Shown here in pieces: positions 43,149-51,582 of a DNA stretch of 64,000 bases. A program made the position numbers and the translations under genes. The DNA lies in NCBI RefSeq assembly GCF_036959255.1, contig NZ_JAWMTI010000005.1:248001-312000 (forward strand), read 5' to 3'. The notes under the pieces are model-generated. The model had not been told where the DNA came from. It searched no databases and worked only from the letters and a program-made list of their open reading frames with translations. Source of the stretch: Olivibacter sp036959255. GTDB taxonomy: Bacteria; Bacteroidota; Bacteroidia; Sphingobacteriales; Sphingobacteriaceae. Position 1 is the stretch's first letter, and each line of letters starts with the position of its first letter.

Positions 43149-44285
43149 TTAAACAGTTTCATGCTGCATGGATACTTCTTTGCTAAACAGTTGTAAGTAC
43201 ATTTTATTTATGCGCTTGTTAGAAAGGAATTCTGCGGCCAAATCAGCATTTTTTTTCAAGTCAATTGTCTTAAAAATTGAGTCGACCTTTTCAATCATTT
43301 CAATATCGAATATTTCAATTCCCATAGCTCTTAGATAGGGAAAGACCAAGTTCCTTCTGTTCATGAAAACGATCTTACCCATTAAGAGGGCCATCCAAAT
43401 ATTCCCCATTCCTACGGGCCGTATCGAATTGCTTATAAAAACATCATATTGATCAAAAATTTCGATGTACTCTATAAAGCTCACGTAGCTATCGAGATAC
43501 TTTATGTTAGTAGCTGTGTGCTTTTTTTGAAGCGACTCTTTAAGAAGACCGATATATTTTTCGTTGCCATAGCTAATAGGGATAAGTATTTCCCTAAGTG
43601 GTAAGTCGAGCGTCTTTTGAATCGCATCGAGATGATTATTGGAGGCCACTCCTGAATTACCGAGAATGCACCGAAGTTCTGACACATTCTTTCGAAATGG
43701 TTGAATGTGTCGGAAGCGCGCTCTCAGAACCCTGGCATCCATCTCAAACATATACGCAAACTCTTGATGCTTAGCCCTTAATCCCTTGATGTTACGAATA
43801 GCATATTCATACTCTGGTTCTATCCAAGTGAGTACATTATCGAATTTGCTAAAAATCCGAGGCAAGTTTACACGTCTAATAACGTTTTTGGGACGCCAAT
43901 ATCCCAAATTCAGAGAAAATCGATGATTGCTTATTTTTTTCACGATTTCTTTCGTGTGAGCTTCATAAAGCGGATAACTCACCAAGTCTGAACTATAGAG
44001 TTCTTTTCCCCAAATCATCCAATTGAGTTCTTTAAACGAATGTTCAAGAACCCAATCGTACATCTCCGCGGTAAAACAATGGATGAATACTTTACCGTAT
44101 TTCCGCGTATCTCCTATAAGATGTTTATCACACATTCTACCATGCACTAAATCTCGACGTCTAATAAATTTAAGAGGGCCGCATTCTTTAACTATGAAGA
44201 TATTATTTTCGAGCAAATCAAGAGCTTCGAGCTTCTCGACAAATGGGTCGAAAAATTTTTCATCGTCTATTAGATGTAAATTCAT
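43149..44285 (-). CDS. WecF-like 4-acetamido-4,6-dideoxygalactose transferase (GT56)
   Basis: A 378-residue cytoplasmic protein. LGNSGVASNNHLDAI, LIPISYGNEKYIGLL, FEQYD-like segments (IEIFDQYDVFISNSIRP) and GNIWMALLMGKIVFMNRRN recall the GT56 family of TDP-Fuc4NAc:lipid II transferases from enterobacterial common antigen synthesis. A DegT-type sugar aminotransferase gene lies 94 bases upstream, which fits a TDP-4-amino sugar donor. No wecA/wecG-like partner is in the window. The family call is by eye and fairly good; the sugar is inferred. Confidence 0.78.
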   Translation of the reverse strand: MNLHLIDDEKFFDPFVEKLEALDLLENNIFIVKECGPLKFIRRRDLVHGRMCDKHLIGDTRKYGKVFIHCFTAEMYDWVLEHSFKELNWMIWGKELYSSDLVSYPLYEAHTKEIVKKISNHRFSLNLGYWRPKNVIRRVNLPRIFSKFDNVLTWIEPEYEYAIRNIKGLRAKHQEFAYMFEMDARVLRARFRHIQPFRKNVSELRCILGNSGVASNNHLDAIQKTLDLPLREILIPISYGNEKYIGLLKESLQKKHTATNIKYLDSYVSFIEYIEIFDQYDVFISNSIRPVGMGNIWMALLMGKIVFMNRRNLVFPYLRAMGIEIFDIEMIEKVDSIFKTIDLKKNADLAAEFLSNKRINKMYLQLFSKEVSMQHETV

Positions 44286-44379
44286 AATATATTGTACCGT
44301 GAAGATGACTAGGTGCTATTTAAGCATTTACCTTAATTTGTTTTAGTATGAACGATGTCATGGACACAATGCGTCTTAA

Positions 44380-45459
44380 TTAGTTATTCTGAACACGCAG
44401 CAATATGCGACAAACAAAATCCACTTCTTCAAACGACAAATTGTTATATAGCGGTAAGCATAATACCCGCTTTGACATATCATTAGCAATAGGACACGAT
44501 GACGCATCCACATAACGGAGTGTATCTAATGACGGATAAAAATACCTCCGAGGATAAATTCTGTTGTTATTAAGTTCTTCAATGCTCATTAATAGCTTCT
44601 CTTCATTTGCAAATACAATGGGATAATAAGCATAATTAAATGTCGCTTTGGGATTTAATTTTAGTCGCCGAACTTCTAATGTCGAAAGACGTTCGTCATA
44701 GTAACTGTATAAGTCCTTCCGGTATTGACTAATGGAATCTAGATAAGGAAGGTTCGCCAAACCCATAGCTGCATGAAACTCTGAATTTTTGCCGTTAATT
44801 CCCAAATCACTAATTTGGTCAACATTGCTAAACCCAAAATTTCGCATATAAGCAATTTTCTTTAACAACTCCGCAGTTGACGCGAAAATTGCACCACCTT
44901 CAATCGTATGAAAAGTTTTGGTAGCATGTAAACTTAGGGTGCTTATATCACCATAACTAAACACCGACTGTCCCTTATAAAGAGTTCCGAAACAATGCGC
45001 GGCATCATAGATAACTTTGAGATTATGCTTATTAGCAATAGCCTGTATTTGATCTATTGCACAGGGATTACCGTATACATGCGTAGCCAAAATCCCAGTT
45101 GTTTCGTTCGTAATAGCAGCTTCAATTTTACTCGGGTCTATATTGAATGTTTCTGGATCTATGTCTACAAAAACCGGTTTGCACCCTTCCCAAACGAGTG
45201 AGCTCGTTGTTGCCACAAATGAAAACGGAGTTGTTATTACCTCTCCTGTAAGCTCTAAAGCCTTTATCGCAATCTGCAACGCTGTTGTGCCATTGTTTAC
45301 AAACACCATATGCTTAACATCCAAGTGCTCCTTGAGTCTCAGCTCTAAATGGTTAACCAAAGGACCATTGTTTGTAAGCCATTGCCTATCCCATATGTCT
45401 CTAACATAGGCAAGATACTCTTCGATTGGTGGCAAGAAAGGTTTGGTAACTTGAATCAT
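44380..45459 (-). CDS. DegT/DnrJ/EryC1/StrS sugar aminotransferase
   Basis: A 359-residue PLP enzyme starting at ATG 45459 (MIQVTKPFLPP); a TTG 15 bases upstream is rejected. NNGTTALQIA, TPFSFVATTSSLVWEG, DAAHCFGT and LHATKTFHTIEGG (Lys181 holds PLP) mark the sugar aminotransferase family. The opening resembles VioA-type TDP-4-keto-6-deoxyglucose aminotransferases. It would make a TDP-4-amino-4,6-dideoxyhexose, in keeping with the GT56-like gene just downstream. The rmlA/rmlB genes that would supply its substrate are not in the window. Confidence 0.93.
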   Translation of the reverse strand: MIQVTKPFLPPIEEYLAYVRDIWDRQWLTNNGPLVNHLELRLKEHLDVKHMVFVNNGTTALQIAIKALELTGEVITTPFSFVATTSSLVWEGCKPVFVDIDPETFNIDPSKIEAAITNETTGILATHVYGNPCAIDQIQAIANKHNLKVIYDAAHCFGTLYKGQSVFSYGDISTLSLHATKTFHTIEGGAIFASTAELLKKIAYMRNFGFSNVDQISDLGINGKNSEFHAAMGLANLPYLDSISQYRKDLYSYYDERLSTLEVRRLKLNPKATFNYAYYPIVFANEEKLLMSIEELNNNRIYPRRYFYPSLDTLRYVDASSCPIANDMSKRVLCLPLYNNLSFEEVDFVCRILLRVQNN

Positions 45460-45508
45460 AATAGTGAATTTCAAATGGGGTATCTTATATTAACTGAATG
45501 TGATGAGA

Positions 45509-46402
45509 TCACCTTCCAAGAATCAGTTTCTTTACATAATATTTTGATCGTTGAAATAACTGTGGCCTGCCAGAGGTTTTCAGGCCCAAATCATGCATCA
45601 CAGCATGAACCTTGTCGATAGAAGCACCTTTACGGTTGAGCATCATTTCGTACAATTTTTCTGCGTACAAACTTTTAAGCTGTTCGTTCCATATATCCTT
45701 TTCCTTAAGATAAGAAGCTATTCTTATCCGCAGATCTACATAATTGTTAACGATACGCTCCATGCCTTCTTTGCTACGGGGCCGTGAGACAGAATCTGAC
45801 TCCTCATAGATACGTGCTCCTAAACTCGAGTCATAGATCACTTCAGCACCTGTTTGAAGTATTCGAAATAGAAGATCATATTCTTGAGACGATGTCAAAT
45901 TCACATCCCATCCGCCAACTCTTATCAAAGCCTCTCTTTTATACAGATTGGCGCTTGTAATTCCTGCATTCGAACGGAGAATCGCCTGCCAGATACTTAC
46001 TTCGCTAGAAGTAAAAAAATCCTCTTCTTTATTCAAAGCTACATACACCCTCGTAAAAGCACCGATCACCACTTCTATGTCAGTTTTTACCAGGTGTAAT
46101 TGTCTTTGCCACTTTCCTGCAAGTAGTTCGTCGTCAGCATCTAAAAACTGGATCCACTCACCTTTTGCTTCCTTCAATCCCTTATTTCTAGCATAGCAAG
46201 CACCTTTTCTTTCTTCCATCATAGAAGAAATCTTATCCGGATATTTCTTGGTGTACCGTTCAATAACTTGCTGCGTGTTATCCACAGAATTGTTATTAAC
46301 TAAAATCATTTCCCAATCGTTAAACCCCTGCCCTATTACGCTTTCTATTGCTCTTGCAAGAAAACGTTCGCAATTATAACAAGGTATTATTACACTAATC
46401 AT
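45509..46402 (-). CDS. Glycosyltransferase family 2
   Basis: A 297-residue inverting GT-A glycosyltransferase. It begins MISVIIPCYNCERFLARAI, then VNNNSVDNTQ, KGACYARNKGLKEAKGEW and FLDADDE, the D-x-D metal site. The C-terminal 100 residues are helical with a basic end. No membrane segment is evident. It is the first glycosyltransferase of the long minus-strand run, lying 301 bases after the GNAT gene. That gap contains 10-bp phased repeats. Confidence 0.94.
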   Translation of the reverse strand: MISVIIPCYNCERFLARAIESVIGQGFNDWEMILVNNNSVDNTQQVIERYTKKYPDKISSMMEERKGACYARNKGLKEAKGEWIQFLDADDELLAGKWQRQLHLVKTDIEVVIGAFTRVYVALNKEEDFFTSSEVSIWQAILRSNAGITSANLYKREALIRVGGWDVNLTSSQEYDLLFRILQTGAEVIYDSSLGARIYEESDSVSRPRSKEGMERIVNNYVDLRIRIASYLKEKDIWNEQLKSLYAEKLYEMMLNRKGASIDKVHAVMHDLGLKTSGRPQLFQRSKYYVKKLILGR

Positions 46403-46703
46403 CGAGAATAATCTTAACTTTTAATTTTAAAACTAATGTTTATGCTTGCCCTATTTTCACCCTACTCGAGTAAATCAATGCAGAGCTTCGCCATTCCACT
46501 TACAGTGGTTACTTTCCGATAAAGCCAATTTCACATAAAACTTTACCGTTTTGTTGCGATGCAAAGATTATCAAATCATCAGTAAAAACCGCGCTCCCAA
46601 GGCATTATGATAACAAATAGCGCATATAAACGAAATAATGTAGACAGTTTCACAAAATAGCACGAAATAGCACAGAAGGCGTGAAATAGAGGAAAAACAG
46701 GGG
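46403..46703. other. Intergenic region between GT2 and GNAT genes
   Basis: About 300 AT-rich bases without a gene. TAATCTTTG on the minus strand near 46563-46571 is an imperfect -7 box (one extra base). The right end contains the phased decamers annotated separately. Confidence 0.5.
46651..46690. repeat. Four helically phased 10-bp units
   Basis: CACAAAATAG, CACGAAATAG, CACAGAAGGC and GTGAAATAGA lie end to end. The first two differ by one base and the others are degenerate. Ten-base phasing puts each unit on the same DNA face. They sit 14 bases beyond the stop of the GNAT gene and upstream of the GT2 gene. Confidence 0.6.
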
Positions 46704-47459
46704 TTAAACGAGTTCAAGTTCGTTTATGGGCTTGCTCATTAATAAAGCTTTATCAACGAGTTCAAATTCCAGTTTTTGTTGACTTATATAGCCAATGGAA
46801 CTCAAACTTCTATTAGCCATTGCTGTCGCTAAAAGATTCAATTCTTTCAGCAGTTCCTGGTTTTTCACAATGAGTGTTTGACCTGCGAGTAAAGTACCTA
46901 TATAGGTATCACCGTAATAAAGCTGTTCGAATCCAAAATCATCTGATTTGGTAAAAAAAGATAATGGGCCTACATCATCCGTAAAGATTGCATTTGCAAC
47001 TGCAGATTTTAAATCATACCAATATGTGCAGTCAAGTGGTTCCATCCCAACGCTTAAATACCAACTAAGTGCCCGGCTATTTTTTTCAAAAACATGAAGT
47101 TGAAATAGGTGATTACTAATTGACAGGGTACTCTTGATATCAGCCATTGCACTGTTCAATAATATTGTCCCAATCTTATTCCCGCGAACGCGATTATCCA
47201 CAACAATATGCTTAAGAAAAACAATTCCCTCTAAGAATTGGAAACAGGCAAAGCCACAAAGTTCGGTCGTAGCCGTGTCATACACATAGTAAGTAGCATA
47301 CGAAGGATGATCAAGTACTGACTTAAAAAAATTAAAATAGCCCCTATCTTGATGAACAAAAAACCGCGACACGTTGGGATCATAGGCGGTTTTCAAAGAT
47401 TCACATATCGCTTTAACCAAATTTCTGTCAGACCGTTTTAACCGACGAACCTCATACAT
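46704..47459 (-). CDS. GNAT acetyltransferase with C-terminal extension
   Basis: A 251-residue protein starting at ATG 47459 (MYEVRRLKRSDRN); a TTG three codons upstream is rejected. The GNAT domain is N-terminal (about 1-155): LEGIVFLKHIVVDNRVRGNK carries the acyl-CoA loop R-V-R-G-N-K-I-G, followed by LHVFEKNSRALSWYLSVGME. About 95 further residues of unknown function contain a beta-rich segment (GTLLAGQTLIVKN). It heads the minus-strand EPS run, with a near-consensus promoter upstream. It might acetylate the 4-amino sugar made by the downstream aminotransferase, like WecD, but homology to WecD is not visible. Confidence 0.82.
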   Translation of the reverse strand: MYEVRRLKRSDRNLVKAICESLKTAYDPNVSRFFVHQDRGYFNFFKSVLDHPSYATYYVYDTATTELCGFACFQFLEGIVFLKHIVVDNRVRGNKIGTILLNSAMADIKSTLSISNHLFQLHVFEKNSRALSWYLSVGMEPLDCTYWYDLKSAVANAIFTDDVGPLSFFTKSDDFGFEQLYYGDTYIGTLLAGQTLIVKNQELLKELNLLATAMANRSLSSIGYISQQKLEFELVDKALLMSKPINELELV

Positions 47460-47506
47460 AACTTTCAAGAATTATATCACTAGCATGGAAAGTAATAGTA
47501 GATTTC

Positions 47507-47539
47507 CAAACTAAGCAAGTATAGTGCAGCTTTTTCAAA
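47507..47539 (-). promoter_or_regulatory. Promoter of the minus-strand EPS run
   Basis: On the minus strand, TTTG at 47539-47536, a 21-base spacer, and TTAGTTTG at 47514-47507 (one mismatch to TAnnTTTG). Transcription would begin near 47500, about 42 bases before the GNAT gene. Confidence 0.6.
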
Positions 47540-47706
47540 AAAAGATATACATTTCTAAATATGTAGAAAAAACGTATACATCTGCACAGATAATCACGAA
47601 TTTACGCCCTAATTCTAATAAAAATAAAACATCGAATCACACATGCACATTATTCCGTGACATCTCACACAGAATTAGGCCAAAGTACACACATTAACCA
47701 TAAAAT

Positions 47707-47760
47707 AGGCTACAAAACACCAAAAACCAGTTAAAACACGCCAATAACAGGCTAAATTTG
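47707..47760 (+). promoter_or_regulatory. Repeat-containing promoter region of the antiterminator gene
   Basis: TAAATTTG at 47753-47760 is an exact -7 box, 65 bases before the ATG at 47826. Just upstream, AAAACAC occurs at 47714 and 47733 (period 19) and AGGCTA at 47707 and 47749. These paired words may bind a regulator. The rest of the 366-base divergent gap contains no gene. Confidence 0.5.
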
Positions 47761-47825
47761 GCTTAAATTCTTGTTTTACAGGTATCAGAATTCTGGTTCA
47801 AAAACACGGCAACATAAAAGTTAAC

Positions 47826-48335
47826 ATGAAAAATCAAAGGCAATGGATAGCCATTTATACCAGACCCAAATGGGAAAAGAAGGTTAATCAATTTCTGCAA
47901 CAGCAGGGAATTGCGGCATTTTGTCCCTTGATAAAAACAAAGAGACAGTGGGCGGACAGAAAGAAAATTGTCGAAATACCCCTATTTTCCTCTTATGTTT
48001 TTGCTGAAGTTAATCAATTAGAGCAATACCAAGTAGAACAAGCGGCTGGAGTTGTTGGAGTGGTATATCATTGTGGAAAACCTGCAACAATTACAGAAAA
48101 TGAGATTAATCGAATAAAAACCTTGCTTCGAGAGAACTATGAAGACTTAGAGTCCATTTCTTTTGATCATGTGAGTCCCGGAGACCGTATTAAAGTGAAA
48201 GCCGGCGTCTTGTCTGATTGGCAAGGTGAAGTAATAATGGTAAAAGGTAAGTCGGTTGTAATGGTTTTGGAACAATTTAATTGCGCATTAATTGCAAAAG
48301 TCGATGTTTCTCAACGAAACCTATTACTTACTTAA
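47826..48335 (+). CDS. UpxY-like NusG/RfaH-family transcription antiterminator
   Basis: A 169-residue NusG paralogue. The N-terminal NGN domain opens WIAIYTRPKWEKKVNQFL and contains PLFSSYVFAEV, with GVVGVVYHCGKPATIT. The C-terminal KOW motif is VSPGDRIKVKAGVLSDWQGE. Specialised NusG proteins of this kind (UpxY) keep RNA polymerase going through long capsule operons. Unusually, its downstream cis genes are an XRE regulator and a phosphohexomutase, while the long EPS run is divergent. Action on that run would therefore be in trans. It is 49 bases before the XRE gene. Confidence 0.94.
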   Translation: MKNQRQWIAIYTRPKWEKKVNQFLQQQGIAAFCPLIKTKRQWADRKKIVEIPLFSSYVFAEVNQLEQYQVEQAAGVVGVVYHCGKPATITENEINRIKTLLRENYEDLESISFDHVSPGDRIKVKAGVLSDWQGEVIMVKGKSVVMVLEQFNCALIAKVDVSQRNLLLT

Positions 48336-48384
48336 AACCCTACACTTAACTTAAAATATTAGAAATATAAGCAAATCTAACCTA

Positions 48385-48771
48385 ATGCAAATCACAATGG
48401 AGAAACACTATGGCCATATCATAGAAAGAATTATCAGACGTAATGGTTATAGCATCAGTGAGTTAGCACGTCTAACGAATGTAAATAGACGATCTATTTA
48501 CAATTGGTTCAATCAAAAAAATCTAAAACCGGAAATAATTTTCCGAATAGGTTGTGCATTGAAACACGATTTCTCAGAAGAATTTCCCGAATTATTTACT
48601 GAAGATGAATTCCAAAAAGTAATATCACCGGAGAAAACCTCAACGGATGAAACTTTGACCCTCAGCGAAGGTAGTAGCAATTATTGGAAAGACAAGTATA
48701 TCAAGATCTTGGAAGAATATAACCGTCTGCTTGTCAATCAAGTAAAACAAGACCCTAAAGGCAACAAATAA
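48385..48771 (+). CDS. XRE-type helix-turn-helix regulator
   Basis: A 128-residue protein. Residues about 8-60 form a helix-turn-helix: NGYSISELARLTNVNRRSIY followed by NWFNQKNLKPE. The C-terminal half contains an acidic linker and a coiled-coil helix (WKDKYIKILEEYNRLL), probably for dimerisation. A second ATG four codons in is also possible. It follows the UpxY-like gene by 49 bases and is probably co-transcribed, so it may control the EPS promoters on both sides. Targets are not known. Confidence 0.9.
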   Translation: MQITMEKHYGHIIERIIRRNGYSISELARLTNVNRRSIYNWFNQKNLKPEIIFRIGCALKHDFSEEFPELFTEDEFQKVISPEKTSTDETLTLSEGSSNYWKDKYIKILEEYNRLLVNQVKQDPKGNK

Positions 48772-48788
48772 CCAAAAAATAAGATTTT

Positions 48789-48822
48789 ATTGCTTTTTTT
48801 TTAACGATAATTAATTATTTTG
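48789..48822 (+). promoter_or_regulatory. Possible promoter of the phosphohexomutase gene
   Basis: ATTG at 48789-48792, a 22-base spacer and TTATTTTG at 48815-48822 each differ by one base from the Bacteroidota consensus. Transcription from here favours ATG 48869 over an earlier in-frame codon at 48827. Confidence 0.45.
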
Positions 48823-48868
48823 CAGATTGATTATTATTTATATAAAGTTACTTAAAACGACGTTTTTT

Positions 48869-50608
48869 ATGGCAATTAGCAGCTTAGATTCCTCCGTTAA
48901 ACAAAAAATCGATGAGTGGTTAACAGGCAATTACAACCAGGAGACAAAAAAATCAATTCAGAATTTGCTTGAGACTGAGAAATGGGATGAATTGAGCGAT
49001 TCATTTTATAAAGATCTTTCATTTGGAACTGGTGGTTTACGAGGCATCATAGGTCCGGGAACAAATAGAATCAACATTTATACTGTTGGAAAAGCGACAC
49101 AAGGGTTATCAAACTATCTAAAAAAGACATACCCAGGGAAAAAAATCAAGGTAGCAGTTAGCTACGATAGTCGAAATATGTCGTCTACGTTTGCTCAAAC
49201 TGTTGCTGATGTATTTTCAGCGAACGATATAACAGTTTATTTATTCAGTTCTTTACGTCCAACACCCGAATTATCCTTCGCTATCCGCGAGCTTGGCTGC
49301 CAAAGCGGTGTAATGATAACTGCATCCCATAATCCAAAAGAATACAATGGCTATAAAGCATACTGGTACGATGGCGGACAACTTGTTTCACCTCACGATA
49401 AAAATGTGATTGATGAAGTGAACATATTAACCATCGATCAGGTATTGTTCTCAAAGAAGACAGAGCTAATTAAGGTGATCGATCAAGAAATAGATAATCT
49501 CTACATTGATAAACTAGTAAGCCTATCCTTAAAGCCAGATGCTGTCAAACAAGAGAAGGATCTTAAGATTGTGTATTCTTCTATCCACGGCACTGGTATC
49601 ACAATAGTTCCGGAAGTGTTAAAAAAATGGGGCTTTGAAAACATTCATATTGTTGCGTCTCAGGCCGAGCCAGATGGGAATTTTCCAACGGTGGTTTACC
49701 CAAACCCAGAGGAAGAAGAGGCCATGTCCATTGGATTAAAAGAAGCAGAAAAGATACATGCTGACCTTTTATTGGCTACAGATCCTGATTCGGATCGTGT
49801 TGGCGTAGCAGTCAGAAACTTAGAAGGAAAGTTTATTCTATTAAATGGCAACCAAATCGGTTCCCTTTTAGTAGATTATGTATTAAGTTCAAGAAAAGAA
49901 CTAGGCCTTCTTAAAAGTAACGACTATACTTGCAAAACAATTGTTACCACCAACCTAATAAGTGATATTTCAAGCAACTATAAAGTTAATTGTTACGAGG
50001 TTTTAACGGGTTTCAAATATATAGGTGAACTCATGACAAACCTTTTGGAAAAAGAAACCTTCCTTGTCGGTGGAGAGGAAAGTTACGGCTTTTTGGTAGG
50101 TGATCTTGTCCGCGATAAAGATGCTGTTGTTTCCTGTGCTTTTGTAGCTGAGATGACGGCATATTATAAAGCCAAGGGCAAAACGCTCTTCGAAGCCTTG
50201 GTTTCGTTGTATATTAAATATGGTTTTTATAAGGAAAAACTTGTATCACTAACAAAAACAGGTCAGCAGGGTGCAGAGGAAATTAAAGCTATTATGTTTC
50301 GGTTACGAACAGCAACACCTAAAACTTTAGGGACGAATACCGTCACATTACTACAGGATTATGAAAATCGAATTACAACAGATCTAAAAACGGGAACACA
50401 AATATCGATTTCGTTACCTAAATCGGATGTACTTCAGTTCATATTGGAAGACGGCAGCGTAGTGTCCGTTCGGCCGTCTGGAACCGAGCCTAAGATTAAG
50501 TTCTATTGTAGTGCTAAATTGCCAATAAGTTCCGTTGAAGATTTTGATATGGTTAATCATGCTTTAGACCAAAAAATTGAAAGCATGATGAGCGATTTAT
50601 TGAAATAA
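48869..50608 (+). CDS. Phosphohexomutase (phosphoglucomutase/phosphomannomutase)
   Basis: A 579-residue alpha-D-phosphohexomutase that interconverts hexose-6-phosphate and hexose-1-phosphate, feeding GDP- or UDP-sugars. I chose ATG 48869 (MAISSLDSSVKQ); the upstream 14 codons overlap a promoter-like sequence. The active-site serine is Ser153 in TASHNPKEYNG, metal binding is DPDSDRVGVA, sugar binding is GGEESYGFL and phosphate binding is RPSGTEPKIKFY. Length is typical of the long (about 580) group. Glucose versus mannose preference cannot be read. A terminator follows the stop. Confidence 0.95.
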   Translation: MAISSLDSSVKQKIDEWLTGNYNQETKKSIQNLLETEKWDELSDSFYKDLSFGTGGLRGIIGPGTNRINIYTVGKATQGLSNYLKKTYPGKKIKVAVSYDSRNMSSTFAQTVADVFSANDITVYLFSSLRPTPELSFAIRELGCQSGVMITASHNPKEYNGYKAYWYDGGQLVSPHDKNVIDEVNILTIDQVLFSKKTELIKVIDQEIDNLYIDKLVSLSLKPDAVKQEKDLKIVYSSIHGTGITIVPEVLKKWGFENIHIVASQAEPDGNFPTVVYPNPEEEEAMSIGLKEAEKIHADLLLATDPDSDRVGVAVRNLEGKFILLNGNQIGSLLVDYVLSSRKELGLLKSNDYTCKTIVTTNLISDISSNYKVNCYEVLTGFKYIGELMTNLLEKETFLVGGEESYGFLVGDLVRDKDAVVSCAFVAEMTAYYKAKGKTLFEALVSLYIKYGFYKEKLVSLTKTGQQGAEEIKAIMFRLRTATPKTLGTNTVTLLQDYENRITTDLKTGTQISISLPKSDVLQFILEDGSVVSVRPSGTEPKIKFYCSAKLPISSVEDFDMVNHALDQKIESMMSDLLK

Positions 50609-50626
50609 ACTATAAGGAATGAATTA

Positions 50627-50665
50627 TTGGATAGCTTACTTTGTAGGCTATCCAACTTAGTTTTT
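50627..50665 (+). terminator. Terminator of the phosphohexomutase gene
   Basis: TTGGATAGC / GCTATCCAA, 9-bp arms with an 11-base loop, then CTTAGTTTTT. It lies 18 bases after the stop. Confidence 0.85.
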
Positions 50666-50686
50666 AAGTGGTGGTGAATAGATAAG

Positions 50687-51577
50687 CTATGCTCTATTAG
50701 CTACTTTTCCGAATACGACTTTCAATTTCTCGAAATTCATTGTGTGCCTGATATAGAATCGCAAAAAAAATACTTTGAACTTTTGATAAGTAGACAAACT
50801 ATTTCCATATGCTTTAATCATATGGAGTGTATAAGAATCTGGTTCAAAGGTTTTTAAATAGTCTTTGATTGCAGCAATCTTGTTGCCTCGCAACATATGA
50901 GCTGTTCCCCCACCAACACGTTTAGCTTTCTTCACCAATTCCTGCATGGTCTTACGAGCTGGATGAAAGATTTTTACGGACTCGCCGTATTCAATATTAA
51001 ATCCCCCCTCAGACGCACGCCTAGCCCATTCATAGTCTCCTCCGGAAAATAGCGTGTCATTAAACACACCTACCTTGTCAAAAACATCTCGCTTAGTAAA
51101 CATATTTCCTGTGACACAAGCGCCAATCGAGTTCACTGTTTCAGCCTGTTTAAAGGCAAACACTTTCTCGTAAAGTTCTGCATTAGTAGGACTTGTTTCA
51201 TCCTCATAAAAAATTTGTATATCCCCCCCGATGCGATCACATTTCTTCTCGTCAAACAGGTGGACAGCATTGTAAATCCAGTCTTTATCAGGCAAACAAT
51301 CCGAATCGGTAAATCCTAAAATTGGTCCTTTCGCCAACTGTAATCCCTTATTTCTTGCAGCATAAGATCCCGATTTTTTTTCATCTATTATCTGCCAGTT
51401 TTCAGGTAATGAAATGAAAGATGGTACCGCATCTTCCGGGTCATTGTTTACAACAATAACTTCGAAGTTCTCGCCTGGAAACGTTTGTTTTGATAACGCA
51501 TCCAAACACAAGGAAAGCCTTTGCCAGTCTTTATAAGTTGGGATAATAATCGAAACGAATGGCTCTGTAAAATTCAT
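50687..51577 (-). CDS. Glycosyltransferase family 2
   Basis: A 296-residue GT-A glycosyltransferase: VSIIIPTYKDWQRLSLCLDA, VVNNDPEDA, GSYAARNKGLQLAKG and GFTDSDCLPDKDW (D-x-D site), then GGDYEWARRASEGGF with the acidic base region. A helical C-terminal tail with basic residues may sit at the membrane. It is last in a minus-strand block that begins with the flippase gene. It starts 5 bases after the pyruvyltransferase stop. Confidence 0.93.
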   Translation of the reverse strand: MNFTEPFVSIIIPTYKDWQRLSLCLDALSKQTFPGENFEVIVVNNDPEDAVPSFISLPENWQIIDEKKSGSYAARNKGLQLAKGPILGFTDSDCLPDKDWIYNAVHLFDEKKCDRIGGDIQIFYEDETSPTNAELYEKVFAFKQAETVNSIGACVTGNMFTKRDVFDKVGVFNDTLFSGGDYEWARRASEGGFNIEYGESVKIFHPARKTMQELVKKAKRVGGGTAHMLRGNKIAAIKDYLKTFEPDSYTLHMIKAYGNSLSTYQKFKVFFLRFYIRHTMNFEKLKVVFGKVANRA

Positions 51578-51582
51578 GCGTC

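Noticed and set aside
46651..46690. CRISPR-like array
   Set aside because: The units are 10 bases without spacers and there are no cas genes.
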